Source: Corynebacterium sp. ACRQK
Lineage (GTDB): Bacteria; Actinomycetota; Actinomycetes; Mycobacteriales; Mycobacteriaceae
Direction of reading: 5' to 3'
Length of the DNA: 64,000 nucleotides
Assembly (NCBI RefSeq): GCF_022345965.1
Contig: NZ_JAKRMU010000001.1
Span: forward strand, 186,001-250,000
Made by a program: the position numbers and the translations under genes. The notes under the pieces were generated by a model. It saw only the letters and a list, made by a program, of their open reading frames with translations. It ran no database searches and was not told where the DNA came from. Of the stretch, positions 28,780 through 35,730 are shown in pieces (positions within the stretch are counted from its first letter, which is position 1; every line of letters starts with the position of its first letter).

Positions 28780-29421
28780 TTAGTGCTCGTGTCCGTGCTC
28801 TTCACCGTGCTGCATGCCGTCCATGCCATCCATGTCGCCGCCGTCTTCGTCACCGTAGTGCTCGTGGGTGGACTGCTGAACACGCACCGGAACGTTATCC
28901 AGCTTGTACTCGTTGCCATCCTCGTCGACCAGGGTGAAGGACAGGGAATCGCCAGCGGCGATCTCGTCGGAAACTTCCATGATCATGATGTGGTTTCCGC
29001 CCGGCTCCAGCACGCTATCCTCGCCCGCGGGAATAGTCAGGCTGGAGATCTCCTGCATCTCGCCGTCAGCGTTGACCTCGTGCAGCTCGTACTTCGCACC
29101 GTCAATGTCGCCCTTCACCTCGGTGATGGTGATGTCCTTGTCGGTGGTGTTGTGCAGAGTGCCAAACACAGACGTCATGTTCTTGTCTGCAGGCTTGGCG
29201 GTGACATAGGAGTCGTTAAACTCCAAAGCCTGCTCGTCCGCAGCCTTGTCGTCGGCGGAATCAGCGGACTCAGCGGACTGAGTAGCCTCCGCCGAGGTGG
29301 AAGCGTCGTTCTTATCTTCCCCATCGTCCGAGCATGCAGAAAAGAACAGCGCACTGCTCAACGCAACGGCAGCCGCGGCTGCGGCACGCTTCTTGGTGTT
29401 GTTCAGGGAGGTCAGGGACAT
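28780..29421 (-). CDS. PCu(A)C-type copper chaperone lipoprotein
   Basis: 213 residues. The ATG at 29421 has GAAAGG upstream; the frame extends further up but without a signal. The signal peptide ends in FFSAC (Cys30 acylated). An acidic Ala/Asp linker precedes the PCu(A)C domain with its Met/His ligands: NMTSVFGTLHNTTDKD, YELHEV, GGNHIMIMEV. After the domain comes a His/Met-rich tail (GGDMDGMDGMQHGEEHGHEH) able to bind more copper. Such chaperones pass Cu(I) to the CuA/CuB centres of cytochrome oxidase. Position between a CopC-like gene and a Dyp peroxidase supports a copper-trafficking role. Confidence 0.9.
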   Translation of the reverse strand: MSLTSLNNTKKRAAAAAAVALSSALFFSACSDDGEDKNDASTSAEATQSAESADSADDKAADEQALEFNDSYVTAKPADKNMTSVFGTLHNTTDKDITITEVKGDIDGAKYELHEVNADGEMQEISSLTIPAGEDSVLEPGGNHIMIMEVSDEIAAGDSLSFTLVDEDGNEYKLDNVPVRVQQSTHEHYGDEDGGDMDGMDGMQHGEEHGHEH

Positions 29422-29521
29422 AACAAACCTTTCAATTAAAAGGCGTGCGGGCTTCCCAACCATTTGTGTGCCCGGGGCTATATCCCGAACACGCTATACG
29501 CGATCTCTAGCGTTTCGCGTG

Positions 29522-29842
29522 CTAGTTGGTGGCACCCGACGCGGATGCTGCGCCGGTGGCGGTTGCCTCGGCGTTACCGGTGGCCACTTCAGCGCCGCCC
29601 ATCTCAGTCTCTACGGAAGCGTCGGTCTCCTCCGCATCGGTAGCGTCGGTCTCTTCAGCCTCGGACTCGGACGAGTCGGTAGCTGCTTCCTCGGTGGACT
29701 GGATGCTCGGGCTAGCCGGGCCGGTGGTTGCGGTGTCCTCGCGCTGGCCGCCGTCATTCTCGTTAGGAGGGGTGCAAGCGGACAGTGCAAGGGCGGTGGT
29801 CAGAGCCAGAGCGGCAGCGGTTGCAGAGCGGAACTTCTTCAC
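29522..29842 (-). CDS. Small acidic lipoprotein of unknown function in copper operon
   Basis: 106 residues. Lipoprotein signal MKKFRSATAAALALTTALAL with lipobox LSAC (Cys23). The mature ~84 residues are almost wholly Ala, Thr, Glu, Asp, Ser and Gly, with no aromatic residue, no further Cys, no His and a single Met. It therefore looks disordered rather than a classical metal site. It sits between CopC and the PCu(A)C chaperone on the same strand with gaps of 69 and 100 bases. I do not recognise the family. It may be a flexible surface spacer or a weak carboxylate-rich metal buffer. Confidence 0.75.
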   Translation of the reverse strand: MKKFRSATAAALALTTALALSACTPPNENDGGQREDTATTGPASPSIQSTEEAATDSSESEAEETDATDAEETDASVETEMGGAEVATGNAEATATGAASASGATN

Positions 29843-29911
29843 GGGAAATCTCCTGATCAGGTAATCGTCAACTAATCGGACATGAGGAACGCTCTATCCA
29901 ACCACTGTCGG

Positions 29912-30493
29912 CTAGTCGTTCTTCAAGTCACGAAAGCGTGCGATGGCGATTGCCACGGCACCTACAATTACGACAATACCGCCCAAAGGCAATAACCAAG
30001 AAGGAAATGGGGACTGCTCCCCCTGTGTCCCCTCTTCGGAGCCACCTTCGGATGGGCTTTCGCCACTGCTATTACTTTCGCCACCGTCCCCGGAAGCCAA
30101 GTTGAACTTCAGGCTGCCGCGGGTGGAGTGACCGTCGGAGCTAGTGATCTGATAGCCGACGGTGTACTCGCCACCGTCCTTCTTCTCCTGCACATCCGCC
30201 GGAACATCGACGGAAAGCTCCCGACCATTGGCCGCCGGCTCGTCGCGGACGAGTACCTCTCCATCGTGCGACAGCGCGATGGTGTTGAAGCCTTCCTGCG
30301 GCTCACCTGAGAAGTTCAGTACGATCTTCTCCGGCAGGTGATCGACCGTTGAGTTGGCCTCCGGGGTGGACTTCACCACGACGTCGTGGGCAGAAGCTGG
30401 CGCACCAAAACCCACGGAAACGGCGGCAACCATTCCAGATGCCGCCAGGATGCGGCCTAGGGGGCGTCCCAAAGAAGAAAAACGGCGAGGCAT
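29912..30493 (-). CDS. CopC-domain copper-binding protein with C-terminal membrane anchor
   Basis: 193 residues from the ATG at 30493, which has AGAAAGG upstream. A Sec signal ends PASA, leaving His36 as the first mature residue (HDVVVKSTPEANSTV), the hallmark of the copper brace. The partner Asp/His are in SSDGHSTRGSLKF. A Ser/Gly/Glu-rich linker leads to a transmembrane helix (LPLGGIVVIVGAVAIAIA), so the domain is held on the outer face. First gene of the operon with the small lipoprotein, PCu(A)C chaperone and Dyp peroxidase. No CopD permease is fused or adjacent. Confidence 0.91.
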   Translation of the reverse strand: MPRRFSSLGRPLGRILAASGMVAAVSVGFGAPASAHDVVVKSTPEANSTVDHLPEKIVLNFSGEPQEGFNTIALSHDGEVLVRDEPAANGRELSVDVPADVQEKKDGGEYTVGYQITSSDGHSTRGSLKFNLASGDGGESNSSGESPSEGGSEEGTQGEQSPFPSWLLPLGGIVVIVGAVAIAIARFRDLKND

Positions 30494-30529
30494 GTAAACG
30501 GTGAACCTTTCTGTCACGACACTGCTAAC

Positions 30530-30557
30530 ACCATAGCGCCGAAAAGATTTGCCTCAA
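30530..30557 (-). promoter_or_regulatory. Candidate promoter of the copper operon
   Basis: On the minus strand TTGAGG (30557-30552) and TATGGT (30535-30530) are separated by 16 bases. They lie about 37 bases before the copC-like ATG, giving a ~30-base leader that contains the AGAAAGG ribosome binding site. Confidence 0.4.
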
Positions 30558-30614
30558 CCATGCGAGGCTTTCCAGCGCTATTCAAGTAGTCGGGCGCCGC
30601 GCCGAAAGAGTTCC

Positions 30615-30648
30615 CAGCCCTTACCCCGCGGGGGTACCTTCAGGGCTG
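30615..30648. promoter_or_regulatory. Nested palindrome with CsoR/RicR-like core
   Basis: The inner 15 bases (30622-30636) read TACCC-CGCGG-GGGTA, an exact TACCC-N5-GGGTA palindrome as described for copper-responsive RicR/CsoR-type repressors. It is framed by a perfect 7-bp repeat, CAGCCCT (30615-30621) and AGGGCTG (30642-30648). It lies ~65 bases upstream of the likely -35 of the copper operon and just beyond the tRNA-Val terminator. It could therefore be an operator or a second RNA hairpin after the tRNA. Confidence 0.45.
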
Positions 30649-30652
30649 TAAT

Positions 30653-30683
30653 AAAAAACCGCCCGGCAACAAAGCCAGGCGGT
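30653..30683 (-). terminator. Intrinsic terminator of tRNA-Val(CAC)
   Basis: On the minus strand ACCGCCTGGC and GCCGGGCGGT form a 10-bp stem (one G-T pair) around TTTGTT, followed directly by TTTTTT. It starts four bases after the encoded CCA of the tRNA. Confidence 0.85.
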
Positions 30684-30689
30684 ATGTGG

Positions 30690-30761
30690 TGGTTCCAACT
30701 GGGTTCGAACCAGCGACCTTTCCGGTGTGAGCGGAACGCTCTTCCACTGAGCTATGGAACC
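30690..30761 (-). tRNA. tRNA-Val (CAC)
   Basis: Read on the minus strand: acceptor GGTTCCA...TGGAACC, D arm GCTC/GAGC, anticodon stem TTCCG/CGGAA with loop CTCACAC (anticodon CAC), T arm with TTCGAAC. The discriminator is A, and CCA is encoded at 30689-30687. Confidence 0.95.
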
Positions 30762-30915
30762 TTCAAGAGGGAAAGGTACCACTAGCCCCTAAGCAAGACC
30801 AAAACCCGTAGGCTGACACCGCATCGATGCCAAATGGTCGAATTGCAAAGCTGTAGTTCCGGAACCTTCAACCGCCACAAAAACAGTCTTTAGAAGCACG
30901 TATCTACCTGGGGAT

Positions 30916-30945
30916 TTGTGAACTAGGTGACTAACAGGCTAGTGT
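30916..30945 (+). promoter_or_regulatory. Candidate promoter of the tRNA array
   Basis: TTGTGA (30916-30921), an 18-base spacer and TAGTGT (30940-30945) precede the first tRNA-Gly by 50 bases. The whole 234-base gap 30762-30995 contains no gene. It should hold this promoter and one for the divergent tRNA-Val. Confidence 0.4.
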
Positions 30946-30995
30946 TTGTTGTCGCAGCGACGAAGAATTGCTTTTAAGCACTCAAAGTTGCTCAT

Positions 30996-31068
30996 GCGGA
31001 TGTAGCGCAGTTGGTAGCGCATCACCTTGCCAAGGTGAGGGTCGCGAGTTCGAGTCTCGTCATCCGCT
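30996..31068 (+). tRNA. tRNA-Gly (GCC), copy 1
   Basis: Acceptor GCGGATG/CATCCGC, anticodon stem TCACC/GGTGA with loop TTGCCAA (anticodon GCC), T loop TTCGAGT. Discriminator T, with CCA encoded at 31069-31071. The 73-base sequence recurs identically at 31239 and 31579. Confidence 0.96.
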
Positions 31069-31119
31069 CCAAACTCAAGCAAGATCTCGAGTTCGTTTCG
31101 GGGCTTGGGTTTTGTTTTA

Positions 31120-31191
31120 GCGCGTTTAGCTCAGCGGGAGAGCGCTTCCCTGACACGGAAGAGGTCACTGGTTCGATCCCAGTATCGCGCA
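31120..31191 (+). tRNA. tRNA-Val (GAC), copy 1
   Basis: Acceptor GCGCGTT/ATCGCGC with a T-T mismatch at the sixth pair, anticodon stem CTTCC/GGAAG with loop CTGACAC (anticodon GAC), T loop TTCGATC. The CCA end is not encoded. It is identical to the copy at 31459. Confidence 0.94.
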
Positions 31192-31238
31192 CAGGATCCC
31201 CTTCGGATCCACCAGCGAAGGATTATAACCTTTCGCAC

Positions 31239-31311
31239 GCGGATGTAGCGCAGTTGGTAGCGCATCACCTTGCCAAGGTGAGGGTCGCGAGTTCGAGTCT
31301 CGTCATCCGCT
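31239..31311 (+). tRNA. tRNA-Gly (GCC), copy 2
   Basis: Identical to the copy at 30996, anticodon GCC in loop TTGCCAA, CCA encoded at 31312-31314. The 12-base upstream spacer end (CCTTTCGCA) is shared with copy 3. Confidence 0.96.
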
Positions 31312-31355
31312 CCACGGTTCACTAAAGTGGGCCACGAGCAAGAATTTCTTGCCGC

Positions 31356-31427
31356 GGTGGAATGGCTGAGTGGCTTAGGCAACGGTCTGCAAAACCGTGT
31401 ACACGGGTTCGATTCCCGTTTCCACCT
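31356..31427 (+). tRNA. tRNA-Cys (GCA)
   Basis: Acceptor GGTGGAA/TTCCACC, anticodon stem ACGGT/ACCGT with loop CTGCAAA (anticodon GCA), T loop TTCGATT. Discriminator T, CCA encoded at 31428-31430. Single copy in this array. Confidence 0.95.
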
Positions 31428-31458
31428 CCACATTCTTTAAACCCATAGTGAACTTAAG

Positions 31459-31530
31459 GCGCGTTTAGCTCAGCGGGAGAGCGCTTCCCTGACACGGAAG
31501 AGGTCACTGGTTCGATCCCAGTATCGCGCA
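31459..31530 (+). tRNA. tRNA-Val (GAC), copy 2
   Basis: Identical to the copy at 31120, anticodon GAC in loop CTGACAC, with no encoded CCA. The spacer to the next tRNA-Gly (about 48 bases) resembles the one after copy 1, pointing to duplication of a Val-Gly unit. Confidence 0.94.
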
Positions 31531-31578
31531 CTGGATCCTATTTGGAGCCTCTAGCGTAAGGGTTAATACCTTTCGCAT

Positions 31579-31651
31579 GCGGATGTAGCGCAGTTGGTAG
31601 CGCATCACCTTGCCAAGGTGAGGGTCGCGAGTTCGAGTCTCGTCATCCGCT
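31579..31651 (+). tRNA. tRNA-Gly (GCC), copy 3
   Basis: Third identical tRNA-Gly, anticodon GCC, CCA at 31652-31654. It is the last gene of the array, followed after seven bases by an intrinsic terminator. Confidence 0.96.
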
Positions 31652-31660
31652 CCAGTTTTC

Positions 31661-31683
31661 GGGGACCTCCGGGTCCCTTTTTT
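31661..31683 (+). terminator. Intrinsic terminator of the tRNA array
   Basis: GGGACC (31662-31667) and GGTCCC (31672-31677) form a 6-bp stem around a four-base loop, followed by TTTTTT. Confidence 0.85.
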
Positions 31684-31745
31684 CATGCCCTACCAGCGGC
31701 GTGGCAGCGCTAACGAAAACATTCGGGGTCTAAAATTAGTCGGCG

Positions 31746-33011
31746 ATGAATGCCGAGAAACTTTCCTCTACACGTACAGATGGCCGCGTAGACACCTCGC
31801 AGATCCTCTGCTGGGTGTTCTGGCCGTTGGCTGTAATGACCTTTATCCAGCGCGTATTCGTTCGCCCTTGGAACTCGCGCCTCACCGACGACTTCGGTAC
31901 GGTCATCTCAGCGCTGTACAAGTTCCGCGCCCAGGAGGCGATCTACGACCAGGATTACTCCTCCACGGATCCGCACTACCTCTACTCCCCCGGCGCCACG
32001 CTACTACTGAGTCCCCTGTCGCTACTTTCGAACCTAGAACTGGCACGCGCCGTGTACGTGGTCGGCAACGGTGTTGCGGCAGTGCTGGCGGTTGTGGTGC
32101 TCACGAAGCTCTTTGGCTATTCCCTGCGATCCTGGGTCTTGCCCGTCGGCATCTTCTTTCTCTTTAGTTCCGAATCGATCGCCAACACCCTTGGCTTCGG
32201 CAATATCAACGGCGTGCTGTTGCTGGCTGAGTCGCTGTTCCTGTGGCTCCTTATCAACAATCGAGGGCTGCTGGCGGGCATCGTCATCGGCCTGGCCATC
32301 ACAATCAAACCGCAGTTTTTGCCACTGCTTTTCATTCCCCTGATGCGCCGACAGCTGTCCACTATCGTCACTGGCCTGGCGGTCCCGGTAGTCATGAATG
32401 TCATCGCCTGGCCGCTCACCACAAACGCTGGCGATTACTTCGACAAGCTGCTGCCCTACCTCAGCGAGGTACGGGATTTCGCCAACTCGTCGATCCCCGG
32501 CGTGGGTGTCTATTTCGGCTTCCCGGACTGGACGATCTGGCTTTGGCGCATCCTGGCCGCTATCTGCGTGCTTGTGGCACTGGCCATGCTACTGCGCTTC
32601 CGCGACCGAGAGCCGGTTATGTGGGCCGCCAGCACCGCCGGCGTGCTTCTCACGGGCGTGTTCCTGATTAGCAGCCTGGGCCAGATGTACTACTCGATGC
32701 TGCTGCTGCCGCTGCTATTCACCGTTCTTTCCTCCCGCTCCGTTATGCATAACCCCGTGGCGTGGCTGGGCGTGTACTTCTTCTTCAGCCACGACTCCTG
32801 GTTTTCGGATCGATGGGTCAACTACGGCCGAGTGGCGGAATATACGCGCGGCACTATTGGTTGGTCATTGTTGCTGGTCGCCGCTGCGGTGGTTTCTACG
32901 ATGTGGTTCTTTAGGGAACGACGCCACAACGTCCACCCCCTAGGCGATGTACACACGAACGGTCTCTTCTACCGGGACAAGACTAGGACAGGAGAAGCTA
33001 CTGATGGCTGA
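31746..33011 (+). CDS. aftC: GT87 (DUF2029) polyprenyl-sugar glycosyltransferase, AftC-like
   Basis: Integral membrane glycosyltransferase of 421 residues with about ten hydrophobic helices. GT87/GT-C type features include an early extracytoplasmic loop with the Asp pair TDDFGTV, the loop DPHYLYSPGATLLL, and FGNINGVLLLAESLFLW with GLAITIKPQFLPLL. The gene next to msrB in M. tuberculosis (Rv2673) is AftC, the alpha-1,3-branching arabinofuranosyltransferase of arabinan, and the position here is the same. A related mannosyltransferase cannot be excluded from sequence alone. TAAAAT at 31731-31736, nine bases before the ATG, and the lack of a clear ribosome binding site suggest a nearly leaderless transcript. 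Confidence 0.8.
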   Translation: MNAEKLSSTRTDGRVDTSQILCWVFWPLAVMTFIQRVFVRPWNSRLTDDFGTVISALYKFRAQEAIYDQDYSSTDPHYLYSPGATLLLSPLSLLSNLELARAVYVVGNGVAAVLAVVVLTKLFGYSLRSWVLPVGIFFLFSSESIANTLGFGNINGVLLLAESLFLWLLINNRGLLAGIVIGLAITIKPQFLPLLFIPLMRRQLSTIVTGLAVPVVMNVIAWPLTTNAGDYFDKLLPYLSEVRDFANSSIPGVGVYFGFPDWTIWLWRILAAICVLVALAMLLRFRDREPVMWAASTAGVLLTGVFLISSLGQMYYSMLLLPLLFTVLSSRSVMHNPVAWLGVYFFFSHDSWFSDRWVNYGRVAEYTRGTIGWSLLLVAAAVVSTMWFFRERRHNVHPLGDVHTNGLFYRDKTRTGEATDG

Positions 33012-33438
33012 GTTGAACCCGACCGCTGATTTCCGCAAGCTCACTGACGAGCAGTGGCGCGAGCGCCTGACCCCCGAGGAGTTCGCCGTGCTCCGCCGGG
33101 CCGGAACTGAAGCTCCCTTCAAGGGCGAGTACACGGACACGGAAACGGAGGGTGTGTACGCCTGCAAGGGCTGCGGAGCAGAGCTGTTCCGCTCGACCGA
33201 AAAGTTCCATTCGCACTGCGGTTGGCCGAGCTTCTTTGACCCGAAGGATTCGGAAGCGGTCATTACCCGCGTCGACGATTCCCTCGGCATGCGCCGCATC
33301 GAGGTTCTCTGTGCGCAGTGCGAGAGCCACCTGGGCCACGTTTTCGAGGGCGAGGGTTACCCCACGCCCACCGATCTGCGCTATTGCATCAACAGCATTG
33401 CTTTGACGCTGCAGCCGGCCGCAGATCCGGCCGATTAA
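33004..33438 (+). CDS. msrB: Peptide-methionine (R)-S-oxide reductase
   Basis: Repairs oxidised methionine in proteins. 144 residues from the ATG at 33004, chosen because AGGAGAAG lies in front of it and the MsrB homology begins there; it overlaps the preceding gene's end by eight bases. Zinc Cys pairs are YACKGCGAELF and VLCAQCESHLGHVF. HCGWPSFFDP and the catalytic Cys in LRYCINSIAL are present. Its stop lies only eight bases from the stop of the convergent hemQ. Confidence 0.95.
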   Translation: MAELNPTADFRKLTDEQWRERLTPEEFAVLRRAGTEAPFKGEYTDTETEGVYACKGCGAELFRSTEKFHSHCGWPSFFDPKDSEAVITRVDDSLGMRRIEVLCAQCESHLGHVFEGEGYPTPTDLRYCINSIALTLQPAADPAD

Positions 33439-33446
33439 CTAGGCGG

Positions 33447-34163
33447 CTAGGCCAGCGACTCCACGAAGCTGGCCAGCTCCTCCTTGTCGCCGTTGACACG
33501 GCGGCCGGTGAAGAACGGGATTTCCTCGCGCACGTGGTGACGCGCCTCCGTGTAGCGCATCTTGTACATCAGCTCGACGATGCGCTCCAGAGTCGGGGAC
33601 TCGAAGGCCAGGATCCACTCGTAGTCACCCAGTGCGAAGGCGGGGACGGTGTTAGCACGAACCTCGTCGAAGCCCAGGGCGGCCTTGCCGTGCTCGCGCA
33701 GCAGGCGGGAGCGCTCCGCGCGATCCATGGTGTACCACTCGTAGCTGCGGACGAACGGGTAGACGCAGATCCAATCGCCCGGCTCCTCGCCCATGATGAA
33801 GGACGGCAGGTGAGCCTTGTTGAATTCGCTCGGGCGGTGCAGGCAGGTGTTGGACCATACCGGCTCGCAGGCCTGTCCCAGCTTGGTTTCCTTGAGGAAG
33901 CGGCGGTAAGCCACCTGTAGATCCTGCATCTTCTCCGCGTGCCACCAGATCATGACGTCGGCCTCGGCGCGCAGCGCGGACAGGTCGTAGACGCCGCGGA
34001 TCATCAGTTCCTCATGCTCAAAGGAATCAATGAATGCCTGAAAATCAGCAGCTACCTCCGAGCGATCCCCCAGCACGCCAGGCTCGATCTTGAAGACCGA
34101 GTAGGTGGCGAAGCGAACGACGGCGTTGAGACGCTTGATATCCTGCGCGTTCAGTTCAGTCAT
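33447..34163 (-). CDS. hemQ: Coproheme decarboxylase (chlorite dismutase-like)
   Basis: Final enzyme of the coproporphyrin-dependent haem route: oxidative decarboxylation of coproheme to haem b. 238 residues. Recognisable parts are RFATYSVFKIEPGVLG near the N-terminus, SALRAEADVMIWWHAEKM, FVRSYEWYTMDRAERSRLLREHG (family signature region) and GLDEV-type segment ALGFDEVRANTVPAFALGD. Downstream of hemY and hemE on the same strand, with a 120-base gap to hemY. Confidence 0.93.
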   Translation of the reverse strand: MTELNAQDIKRLNAVVRFATYSVFKIEPGVLGDRSEVAADFQAFIDSFEHEELMIRGVYDLSALRAEADVMIWWHAEKMQDLQVAYRRFLKETKLGQACEPVWSNTCLHRPSEFNKAHLPSFIMGEEPGDWICVYPFVRSYEWYTMDRAERSRLLREHGKAALGFDEVRANTVPAFALGDYEWILAFESPTLERIVELMYKMRYTEARHHVREEIPFFTGRRVNGDKEELASFVESLA

Positions 34164-34284
34164 TGTGTTTAGCCTCTTTAGCCTTTCTGAGTTCCATTCA
34201 TAGGTTCTTTGGCAGCCGTTAACGGCTTATACGAAATCCAATCTACGCGAGATCACCTTCCTGAGGAGCTAGGCGTGGGGTGGA

Positions 34285-35730
34285 TCACGCCATCTCGCGG
34301 ATGATCTCCCGCGCGGCCTCCACGCCCGAAGCGGCGGTTGCGGGCACGCCCACACCGTTGAGCATCGAACCGGCCAGCGCCAGCCCGCGGATGCCCAGTA
34401 CCTCGTCGTAGGCCTGGGACATTGCATCCATGTAGCCCACACCGTAGCGCGGCAGTCCACCCCACCAACGTTGGACGAAGTACTCCTCCGGGGTCTTCCG
34501 CTCGCCGGTGATGCGCTCTAGATCCTCGACGGCAAAACTCAGCAAGGCGCGATTATCTACGTCCAAGTGCCACGGGTTGCCAAAGCTGCCGAAGCTAGCC
34601 CGCACAAAAGCTCCCCCGCGTTCGCCCAGGTGCGGCCACTTACGAGACGAGAACGTGAAAGCCTTCGCCTCCGTGGGTGCGTCACTTCCCAAAAGAACAC
34701 CCGAACGCTCCGGGATGCCGTGGGCGGAAGCCATCCGCATACCGACAACTACGCTGCTGGCAAGATCAATATCACCCAACACATCTGCAGCGGTGGGAGC
34801 CATGTACTGCAGGATCGCCGAGGCAGTGGGCGCCGGGGTGGCTACGATGACTGCATCGAACTCACCGATCGGATCGATGTAGTAGCCGCCTCGGGTGCGA
34901 CCGATGGACTCCACGGCAGTGTTGCGCAGCAGCTCCGGGTCTGCGTTGCGCACCAGCGCGTCTACCAGGCTGGCGTAACCCCCGCGTAGGCTGCGGAAGA
35001 CAGGCTTCGGCTTCTCCCCCTCCTTGGGCGCAGGCCGCTGGGAAAGAAGGCGCTCGATGGCATCCACCAGGAAGAACGGCTGGCCTAACGCGCCGCGGCG
35101 GTCCAGCTCCGCCGCCAGCTGCGGAAGCGTGGCGCGCACTCCCAGATCAAAAGCGTTGCAGGAATACACGCCGCCCAGCAGCGGGGAGACCAAACGGTCG
35201 ACCACAATGCGGCCCAGGCGGGCTTCCACCAACTGTCCGACGGAAGTGTCCTGTCCCGGCGTCCACGTCATCGGCTGGCCGTTCCGCTCAGCGTCGATGC
35301 GGGCAGCGCCGTCCTGCCCCACAACCTCGGCAACGTCCGCGCCGCGGGAAGGGATGCCCATTAACGTGCGCCGCGGAATATCCACAAGCGCGCCGTCCAC
35401 ATAGAAGCCACTCGGCAGGCCAGAGGGCACACACAGCTGGTTCCCCAGCCCAACGGATTCAACCAGTTCAGTGAAGTCCTGACGGAAACCCATGTAGGCC
35501 TCCGCTCCCATGTCCACCGGACCGTTGGCATAGTTCACAGTCTTGAGCTTTCCGCCCAAGCGGTCGTAGGCCTCGGTCAGCAGAATGCGGGTGTTCGGCC
35601 CCAGCTGACGGCGCAGCTCCCATGCCGCGGCCAGGCCGGCGATGCCGCCGCCGATGATGGCGACGCGCAGCCCCTCCAGCCCGAAGGTCTCTAGTTTCTC
35701 GAAGTGGCAGGAAAACTGGTTGGCCTTCAT
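34285..35730 (-). CDS. hemY: Coproporphyrinogen/protoporphyrinogen oxidase, HemY-type
   Basis: FAD-dependent, oxygen-using oxidase. In Gram-positives it converts coproporphyrinogen III to coproporphyrin III. 481 residues. The FAD motif is VAIIGGGIAGLAAAWELRR near residue 22, preceded by a ~20-residue extension. Other conserved parts: GGKLKTVNYANGPVDMGAE, SPLLGGVYSCNAFDLG and the C-terminal GLALAGSMLNGVGVPATAASG. It overlaps the hemE stop by four bases, so translation is coupled. Confidence 0.94.
   Translation of the reverse strand: MKANQFSCHFEKLETFGLEGLRVAIIGGGIAGLAAAWELRRQLGPNTRILLTEAYDRLGGKLKTVNYANGPVDMGAEAYMGFRQDFTELVESVGLGNQLCVPSGLPSGFYVDGALVDIPRRTLMGIPSRGADVAEVVGQDGAARIDAERNGQPMTWTPGQDTSVGQLVEARLGRIVVDRLVSPLLGGVYSCNAFDLGVRATLPQLAAELDRRGALGQPFFLVDAIERLLSQRPAPKEGEKPKPVFRSLRGGYASLVDALVRNADPELLRNTAVESIGRTRGGYYIDPIGEFDAVIVATPAPTASAILQYMAPTAADVLGDIDLASSVVVGMRMASAHGIPERSGVLLGSDAPTEAKAFTFSSRKWPHLGERGGAFVRASFGSFGNPWHLDVDNRALLSFAVEDLERITGERKTPEEYFVQRWWGGLPRYGVGYMDAMSQAYDEVLGIRGLALAGSMLNGVGVPATAASGVEAAREIIREMA

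Noticed and set aside
30996..31651. CRISPR-like array from the regularly repeated ~73-base units
   Set aside because: The units fold as complete tRNAs with Gly, Val and Cys anticodons, and there are no cas genes.
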